DNA from: Poa pratensis
Taxonomy: Eukaryota; Streptophyta; Magnoliopsida; Poales; Poaceae
Direction of reading: 5' to 3'
Length of the DNA stretch: 64,000 bases
NCBI GenBank assembly: GCA_947311845.1
Contig: CAMZMU010000059.1
Coordinates: 54,273,461 to 54,337,460, forward strand
In this document: one piece after another, positions 56,801 through 64,000 of the stretch
Position numbering within the stretch: the first letter of the stretch is position 1
Layout: every line of letters begins with the position of its first letter
Position numbers and translations under genes: made by a program
Notes under the pieces: generated by a model
Told to the model about the DNA's origin: nothing
What the model saw: only the letters and a program-made list of their open reading frames with translations
Database searches by the model: none

Positions 56801-57739
56801 GGAATGAGCTAAATTTCTATATTATTGTAATACCAACATGATAGAAAAGGAAAATACAATGCAGTCGCTGAGGAGTTCTTCATCTTCTCATTCCTGCATA
56901 TGTAGATGTTGTCTCTGGACTTCCACGCCACTTGCTAGACAACAAAGTTATCCACACATGTAACCGGCAAGCCATATACCTCTACCATGAAGCGCTAGCA
57001 ACATCAACCCCAAAGTATGCACGACTTTGAGAAATGAGAAGAAGACGACGATGGGTTCGACACACATAGTATACGCTCTCACCGATGCCAAAAAGCACCA
57101 CCGAAATGAGGACGAGGCCGGAAGGACTTATTCCATGCCAACGGCAACGGATTGCCTCGAAATCGACAACCGGAGATCAAGAGTTATCAGGAAAACAAAC
57201 CCTAAACAAAATTACTAGGCTTTCAACGAGGCAACCTACACCCTCCAGTAGATCCGAACCTCCACACGACGTCGCGACCCAACACTGTCCGAGACGCCAA
57301 AGAAGGTGGTGGGGAACGATCCACCAGCAGAAGAGGAGCATTAAAGGTAAAGGCCTAGAAGGCGACTGCTAGGTTTGACGTGGTTAAACCCTTCACCCGT
57401 AAAATTAACTCTTTGTTGAGAGTTGTAGTGTTAATAAGTGTGGACGAAAGAAATACATCCATGGCAAATAGTATGTTTCACAAAACATCTCAGTTCAAAA
57501 CATTTCGTAAAATTATGTTTCATCGTATCATCTTTACAATATCTTTATAATGCTTATTTAAAATGCAATTTTATGGAACTTTTATACGATACTCCAATCC
57601 TATGCGAGGATGAGACCACCAATGCTCAGCTTATGAGGTAATTTTACATAACCCCAAACTGTGGGTGCTTACGACACACAATCATGATCCTTGGACTCAG
57701 ATTTTAGATAACTATATATTTCGAGTTAATGACCAACAT
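56801..57739. other. Stretch without recognised content
   Basis: Short overlapping frames only. 57030-57370 is richer in G and C and could be another decayed retroposon piece; no tail or target duplication seen. Confidence 0.4.
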
Positions 57740-58225
57740 TGACATGGGTATGCCTATCGGGTACCCTACCATGAGGGTACCTGGTGCACGTATCGACTAG
57801 GCCCAACTATCAGAGCCTACATGAAGCCCATGAAGGGAGGCCCACGAAGATGGAGTATCCTCCAAGTTTGGCGAAACAATAGTCGGTTTAGAGTTTCCTT
57901 ACTTGTAAATCGAGTCGGTTACGAACACCCGAGACCCAGCCTATTATTTAAGGACTGGGAGGGCCATCGAACCAGACACGTACCAGAGCCACCAAAACCC
58001 TAGCGAGATCGACATCTCGCCGGGACCTTGTAACCATCATATTCACAAAGCAATAACAGACAGGCAGGACGTAGGGGTGTTACCTCCACACGAGGGCCCT
58101 GAACCTGGGTAAAATCTTTGCCCTGCTTGTCAGCCGACGATACTTCCAGCTCTACCACGTTCTCTCCCCCATATTCATAACCTAGGGACCTTAACCATGG
58201 GTCTTGATGAGTCTACCCCTCGTCA
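57740..58225 (+). repeat. 5' LTR of the Tat-like element
   Basis: Starts TGACATGGGTATGCC and ends CCCCTCGTCA, with TGAC/GTCA termini, and contains CCTATTATTTAAGGACTGGG (TATA-like) before the presumed transcript start. An alternative start is TGACC at 57730. The 3' LTR is outside the window, so boundaries cannot be confirmed. Confidence 0.65.
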
Positions 58226-58227
58226 AG

Positions 58228-58244
58228 TGGCGCCGTCTGTGGGA
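58228..58244 (+). other. Primer binding site of the Tat-like element
   Basis: TGGCGCCGTCTGTGGGA two bases after the LTR end. This exact motif is common in grass Tat-like elements and pairs with the 3' end of a tRNA ending in GGCGCCA. Confidence 0.75.
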
Positions 58245-58280
58245 AAGAATAGCGCTGGACTCGAAGTTTCGCCGGTCCCA

Positions 58281-58460
58281 ACAGCAAACGGCAAATCGCC
58301 GATCACACCAGCAAACGGCAACTCGCCGATCTCATCTGCAAACGGCAACTCGCCGGCCATGTCAGCAAACAGCAACTCGCCGATCCAGGCGACACACGGC
58401 GACTCGCCGATCCACTCGAAAAGCGGCAGCCTGCCCGCTTCACCTGCAAAAAGCGCATCT
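58281..58460 (+). repeat. 27-bp tandem repeats in the 5' leader
   Basis: About six copies of a 27-bp unit around GCAAACGGCAACTCGCCGAT, read as 9-residue ANGNSPI-type repeats in the frame 58197-58532. Confidence 0.85.
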
Positions 58461-58582
58461 GCTCTTCCAATGAATTTCAATCCGCACTCGCCGAGCTTCA
58501 GGAGGCGTTTTCCGGCCTTGAATCAGGTTTGAGTTAACTGTTGGAGCATTCAATTTTTTCGTAAACAATCTTGGCACGCAGG

Positions 58583-60540
58583 ACTCGACAGATCCGCAAC
58601 AACTGGCGCTGGGCGCACTCGAGGCTCCGTCGACTGCGCTCGCCCCGTCGTCGATTCCTGAAGCCTGCTCGCCCGCAACAACCATGTCGACCGGCGAGAT
58701 CGACAGGTTCATGATGACGGAACTCCAAGGCGAGGAGCAGAATCAGCATACCGCACAAGCAACGTCGACTTCAACCTACCACTCGACGAGAGTTTCGACT
58801 GCGGGATCTCCCTCGATGACTTCTACGAGCCCGCGATTCATAACGACAGCAACGTCGACTCGGAGATCTTCACCAACACCAACCTCGACTCAGAAATCCA
58901 TAATGGCTTCGCCAACACCGAGATGAGCATAGGCGATGAGCACATCGACAACGAGATTCGCCTCGAAGATCTACTCGATGAACATACTGGCTCTGACATG
59001 AGCCTCGACGGCGACGTCGAGTCCATGACTGGAATCGACAGCACATACACCTGTCCACGGGTCACGCCCCATCAGGTCTACGTGGCCTTCTCCGCAGAAT
59101 CATCCGCAGACGCAGCCGCTCGCAGGCCTGCACAATTCCCATGCACGGTAACCATGCCGGATGGGGTCACAACCTTGACAATCACGGAGGAGATGGCAGC
59201 AAAAGCAGATAAAGTCATAAAGGAGTGCACAATGATGCCACCAAATTCCACCCCAGAGGAGATGTTGACCTTCCAGTACTTCAACTGGCAGGAGTCAATT
59301 CGACTGCAAAACTACCGAGCGACGCTCGAGAGCGCAAAAGGCAAGCCAGCCTCTCGAGTGCCCGAAGAAGGGAGCAATCCCTCGGGTCCACAATGCAACC
59401 AACCCCACGACCTAGGTCGCGGTTGGCAAGCCTTCCAGAACATGAAAGGGTAGCAATCACCCGTAACCTGTCGTTCATGACAGAGGACGCTAACGGAATC
59501 CCAGTGCCCAAAACTGCTGCGGGTGCATTATTCTCCGTAGGTGCTTACCTCAAGGCAATGCAACCTCCGGCGAATGACCCTAACGCAGCCCTGCATCGCC
59601 AACAACTCAAATCGCTAGCTCTAGCGGCACAGGCTATACAGCCAGAAGACAAAACTCCAGCAAGGAATCGCGATCGCGACATAGTCGACTCACGACACGC
59701 AGCACATCATCGCAGTGGTCGCAGCCACCACTCGGATGAAGGAAGGAGAAGCACGCGCCGGCACAGGTCCAGCAGAAGCAGATCTCGAAGATCCTATAGC
59801 AGCGATTCATACTCTGATCGAACCAGAGCCATGCGGAGCATTGTGCTTCACTCGACGCATCCGTGAGACGCGGATGCCCAAAGGTTCAAGTTGACAGGCG
59901 AACAACCCAAGTACAACGGTCGCCAAGAACCTTCCGGGTGGCTAGAAGATTACAGACTCGCCGTGGCATGCCAGCGTGGCACGAACACCACGGCGATGCA
60001 GTACATACGACTCATGCTCGAAGGAACTGCCCGCGACTGGCTCAAGGCGCTCCCTCCATCATCATACGACTCGTGGGACGATTTCCGCAGAGACTTCATC
60101 AAAAACTTCGAGCCTCTGTGTGAGCGCCCGAAGACATTCGAGAATTAAGGGCATGCACTCAACGATCAGACGAGTCGTTGAGATCATACATACGGCGGTG
60201 GACCGAAATACGCAATTCGGTTGGCAAAGTGTCAGAAGACAGGGCCATGGATGCCTTCATACAAGGTCTCGCCAGGAAGGACTTCAAAGAGGCACTGGTC
60301 GTGAAAAGCCAACCTCCCTGGCTGACCTCATCAAAGTTGCGACTGAGTGGGCAGATGGAGAGGATTCTGTACGCAGATCCCGTGCTTCCCCACCACGCGA
60401 CAACTACGAAAGCGGCAGTCGAGGCCGCAGAGATTCATACAGAGAAGATCGCAGGCGCAAACGTTCCAAACGTCCTTACGACGATAACAGACCCGAGTTC
60501 ATGGCGGCTGGATACACACAACCCGGGAGGACCAAGATAG
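58583..60540 (+). pseudogene. gag region of the Tat-like element
   Basis: Coding-like text runs through several frames. It begins at about 58583 (DSTDPQQLALGALEAPS), goes on from about 58760 with a shift (NVDFNLPLDESFDCGISLDD, then 58923-59453), shifts again near 59400 (SLPEHERVAITRNLSFMTED), then an Arg/Ser-rich basic stretch to 59866. The Retrotrans_gag core is at 59891-60148 (GWLEDYRLAV, ARDWLKALPPSSYDSWDDF), and the next part (SYIRRWTEIRN) is in another frame. Multiple breaks rule out a working protein. Confidence 0.8.
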
Positions 60541-60664
60541 AAGCAATCGACGCTCGGATGATCGACGGGACAGTCGAGATCGCGAGCAGCGGAGCGACAG
60601 CTACAAAAGGCAAGAATGGCGCAAACGCAGCGACGCAAAACCCGAGCGGTCATTCGAGGAAAAG

Positions 60665-60843
60665 ATGGACGACTGGTGCAGATTCCACCTCTTCAAGGGG
60701 GACGACGGAAAACTACGCTCCAATCACACCCTAAGGAACTGCAGGGAATTCGACCAAATGGCGACTGACTACATGATACGACTCAAAGGTACGGCCCAGC
60801 ACCTGCTCAGCCCACGCCTGCACCCGTACCACAGCCGAACGCT
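60665..60843 (+). pseudogene. Gag zinc-finger-like region
   Basis: WCRFH followed by HTLRNC gives a C-x2-H ... H-x4-C arrangement like the gag finger of Tat elements. Confidence 0.55.
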
Positions 60844-61656
60844 GTGCCCGCTCTCATGGCGCCACAGCCGCCACCGCAACCACCACCACAGCCTGCTCCA
60901 GGCGCAAACCTCGCAGGTGCCATACAACCCGTACTACGGGCGGAAGATGATCAATATCCACAGCCCCACGGGCAGATGTACATGATACAAAAGGGTCGCC
61001 CCTCCAACAGGCAGCAAAAGCTAATCACTCGACAGGTGAACATGGCTGTCATGGCACCTCCTGCCGTGCCCGAATTTCTGAAGGGATCGGAAACCATCAT
61101 AAGCTTCAGTCGAGAGGATCATCCCCCAGCTGTAGTTCGACCAGGGCACGCGGCTCTGGTACTCGACGCGCAAATAGGAGGCTACGCCATGACCAAGGTC
61201 TTCATGGATGGAGGCAGCGGCATAAACATCATCTTCGCGGACACGCTCCGCAAAATGAACAGGTCAGTCGAAAACCTCCCAAAATCTTCAAATACCTTCC
61301 ACGGTATCGTTCCTGGCAAAGCAATTAGCCCAGAAGGCACCATACAACTCGACGTTACGTTCGGGGACAAAAGCCACTTCAGGACAGAGTCGATTGAGTT
61401 CGAGGTCGTCGACTGGAAATCACAATACCATGCTATTCTTGGTCGCCCGACGTTTGCTCGATTCATGGCGGTGCCACACTACGCGTACCTCACGCTGAAG
61501 ATGCCAGGACCAAAGGGAGTCATCACTGTCCGTGGAAACTTTCAAAGGTCCGATGCTTGCGACCGCGAGTTCAGCAAAATCTCCGAGATGTTCGGGGTGG
61601 AAGAATCACTCGCCGACTGGCGATTTCCAACGACCGCACACTCCTTCCGAGCATAA
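60844..61656 (+). pseudogene. Aspartic protease region of the Tat-like element
   Basis: An open frame of 270 codons contains FMDGGSGINIIFADTLRKM, the retropepsin active-site type D-G-G-S, and later AILGRPTFARFMAVPHYAYL, the second conserved loop (LGRP). Frame broken before reverse transcriptase. Confidence 0.82.
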
Positions 61657-61769
61657 GAAGTTGGCAGTCGACAGATCCTTCAATGCTACAAATGACACAA
61701 GGTCGCATCAGGTGCACCCGACCGATCCGTCCAAGACAGTCAACATATCTTCGAGCCTGCCTATCGCAT

Positions 61770-62500
61770 AGGAAGGCGCGCTCGTCGAATTCCTCCGTGA
61801 GAACTGGGAAATATTTGCGTGGTGTCCAGCCGACATGCCAGGTATTCCCAGGGAATTCGCCGAGCACTCTCTCCAATTGTTTCCAGATGCAAAGCCAGTC
61901 AAGCAAACGATGCGTCGAATCTCCGGCCCAAAGCGAACCGCAGTCGAATCTGAAGTCGACCGGTTACTCGCAGCAGGATTCATTAGGGAAATCAAGAAAT
62001 CACAATGGGTGGCCAACCCCGTACTCGTAGAGAAGAAGCATACAGACATCCTTCGGATGTGCGTGGACTTCACAGCGCTGAACAAGTGCTGTCCAAAGGA
62101 TCACTTCCCGCTACCCCGAATCGACCAGATCGTCGACTCCACCGCCGGATGCGCACGACTCTCCTTTCTGGATGCTTACTCAGGTTATCACCAGATAAGG
62201 ATGAAGCAAGAAGACGAAGAAAAAACGGCGTTCATAACCCCACTCGGGGTCTACTGCTACACAACTATGCCCTTTGGGCTCAAAAACGCGGGTGCAACAT
62301 ACCAGCGCATGATGCAGGACTGCCTCAAAAAGCAAATCGGACGCAACGTCCAGGTCTACGTGGATGACATTGTCATTACCACAAGGGAAGAACACACACT
62401 ACTCGACGATTTGAGGGAGACGTTCGCAAACCTCAAACGCTTCCATATCAAGCTCAATCCTAAGAAGTGCACGTTCGGCGTTCCAGCCGGGCAGCTCTAG
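61770..62500 (+). pseudogene. Reverse transcriptase region
   Basis: FLDAYSGYHQI and MPFGLKNAGATYQRMM precede the catalytic YVDD at 62357-62368 (Tyr-Val-Asp-Asp). CVDFTALNKCCPKDHFPLPR is the preceding conserved block. The frame stops at 62500 (CTC-TAG); a missing base there would join it to the next frame (GYLVSARGIE). Confidence 0.88.
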
Positions 62501-63528
62501 GGTACCTAGTCTCTGCCCGTGGAATCGAAGCAGACCCGGAGAAAATACAGGCCATCCTCACAATGCAAAGGCCTTCAAAGCTTCACGATGTGCAGAAACT
62601 AGCAGGACGAGTAGCAGCGCTCAGTCGATTCATCAGCAAACTGGGTGAAAAGGCTCTACCATTCTATCGACTGATGAAGAAGGCGGACAAGTTCGAGTGG
62701 ACGCCAGAAGCTGAAGCAGCCTTCACAGATCTCAAGCGGATCCTCACAAGCCCTCCGATCCTCGTCGCACCTAAGGAACGGGAACCACTCTACCTGTATG
62801 TCTCGGCTACAAACAGGGTGGTGAGCACCGTACTGGTAGTCGAACGCATGGAGGAGGGGCACATCCAAAGCATACAACGTCCAGTCTACTACCTGAGCGA
62901 GGTTCTCTCCATATCAAAACAGCGGTACCCGCACTATCAAAAGCTGGCATACGCTGTATTCATGTCCTCAAGGAAGTTGACACACTACTTCACCGAGCAC
63001 CCGATCACCGTGGTAAGTAACTCAGCAATCGGTGATATCCTCACAAACCCCAATGCAACGGGTCGAGTCGCAAAATGGCTCATCGAGCTGGCTCCAAGAG
63101 ACATCAAGTACGAGCACCCGAAGGCTATCAAAGCACAAGTCCTACCCGACTTCACAACCGAGTGGATAGAGGCCCAATTACCTGGAGCACCAGACGTGTC
63201 CAATTCCTGGACCATGTACTTCGATGGGTCCAAGAAACACGAAGGCGCAGGCGCAGGCGTCATCCTCATATCACCAAAAGGGGACAAGCTACGTTATGTT
63301 TTGCAGATGGGATTCAAACTACCCTCCAATAACGAGGCTGAATACGAGGCTCTGATCCATGGCATGCGGATGGCAAAAGCACTTGGGTGCACTCGATTGA
63401 TGATCTACGGCGACTCCAATCTCGTGGTGCAGCAAACAATGAAGGCCTGCGACGCAATCGCGGACAACATGATCGCTTATCGCGACCTGTACAACACACT
63501 GGAGGGCAGCTTCGAGGCTGTGAGTTGA
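62501..63528 (+). pseudogene. RNase H and additional RNase H regions
   Basis: First half: reverse transcriptase thumb/connection and RNase H (RPVYYLSEVLSISKQRYPHY, KLTHYFTEHPI). Second half: the extra RNase H with WTMYFDGSKKHEGAGAGV, NNEAEYEALIHGM and GDSNLVVQQ, holding D, E, D candidate catalytic residues. Ends by frameshift near 63515; the rest of that region reads on in another frame to 63731. Confidence 0.85.
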
Positions 63529-63739
63529 GGCACATAGGAAGGGAAAGTAACGAAGAAGCAGACATGCTAGCCAATCTTGGCTCAACTGGCGCACAAATTC
63601 CACCTGGTGTCTTCCTCGAGCGCATCGAACACAGATCTATCAAGGAGAAACGAGAGCCTCCTCCGTCGACTACGCCAGCCAAAAGCAAAGCGCCTAGCAC
63701 AGAGGACCCCCCAGTCGAGGTATCTCATTGAGCCAACTT

Positions 63740-64000
63740 GGACTCAACCTTTTCTGGCTTACATACTCCGCGCGAGCTACCAGATGACATAACCGAGTCC
63801 CGACGCGTGACTCGAAGATCAAAAGCATACACCGTTATCAACGGCGAGTTATACAAGCGCAGCATATCAGGTATGTTCCAAAGATGCATCGCATTCGAAG
63901 ATGGCCAAGCCATACTTCGAGATATTCATGCAGGTACCTGTGGGCATCACGCCAGCAGTCGATCACTCGTAGCCAAAGCCTTTCGCGCAGGGTTTTACTG
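63740..64000 (+). pseudogene. Integrase start (zinc-binding region), cut by window
   Basis: Frame with LYKRSISGMFQRC and ILRDIHAGTCGHHASSRSL is the H2C2-type zinc-binding region at the N-terminus of gypsy integrase. The window ends just after KAFRAGFY. Confidence 0.75.

Larger units (their letters stand above)
57740..64000 (+). mobile_element. Ty3/gypsy (Tat-like) retrotransposon, 5' part, frameshifted
   Basis: Order on the plus strand: LTR, primer site, 5' repeat-rich leader, gag, protease, reverse transcriptase, RNase H, second RNase H-like domain, start of integrase; the rest lies beyond the window. Two RNase H regions between reverse transcriptase and integrase are typical of the Tat lineage. 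At least five frame breaks make it non-autonomous as read. Confidence 0.88.

Noticed and set aside
58281..58460. CRISPR-like array from 27-bp repeats
   Set aside because: Repeats are contiguous with no unique spacers, in a plant retrotransposon leader.

Overview
The window is nuclear DNA of a grass. The Triticeae (wheat, barley, Aegilops) are the best guess. The reasons are Stowaway MITEs with CTCCCTCCGT-type ends and TA duplications, a tRNA-derived SINE of a type I recall from wheat, relics of Angela/BARE-like Copia and Tat-like Ty3/gypsy elements, LINE tails, a plastid DNA insertion, and very few genes amid many mobile elements. The organism call is inference; I could not run a search.

Positions 1-35142 are a direct tandem array of a unit of about 12.24 kb. 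Two unit junctions are visible, at 10915/10916 and 23156/23157, and the array ends at 35142, where unique sequence begins. The window opens inside the first visible unit, so more units may lie upstream. Each unit carries a tRNA-Arg(CCT)-like gene, a tRNA-Arg pseudogene, a minus-strand retroposon with a 14-bp target duplication, a SINE with a 14-bp duplication, a Stowaway MITE, and a gene for a DUF4408/DUF761-type protein. That gene has a 927-bp hAT-like element (8-bp duplication) in its 5' leader. Its 3' end is replaced by a segment that also occurs about 8.4 kb upstream in the same unit, so it encodes a chimeric protein, identical in all three copies. The first two units carry a second MITE near their right edge; the last unit has the intact TA empty site.

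From 35143 to 39.1 kb lies a single, apparently intact paralogue of that gene (36495-37301) with a related promoter region, no hAT element and a normal C-terminus. It looks like the parental form.

From 39 to 46 kb the sequence is AT-rich. It holds a 5'-truncated arogenate/prephenate dehydratase reading frame (40022-40873) inside a 2.2-kb block flanked by a perfect 20-bp direct repeat, a tRNA-like relic, a minisatellite, and a heavily decayed Copia element (gag, integrase and reverse transcriptase traces).

From 46 to 52 kb there are three diverged copies of a non-coding block. Into or beside them have gone MITEs, a retroposon with a 16-bp target duplication, and a plastid rps12 fragment. From 52 to 57 kb there are a GC-rich retroposon interrupted by a minus-strand LTR, and the 3' end of a LINE. 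From about 57.7 kb to the window end runs the 5' part of a frameshifted Tat-like Ty3/gypsy element (LTR, primer site, gag, protease, reverse transcriptase, two RNase H regions, start of integrase).

No operon-like logic applies. The genes likely to be made into protein are the DUF4408/DUF761 copies and possibly the dehydratase. Most other long reading frames are shadows or mobile-element sequence.
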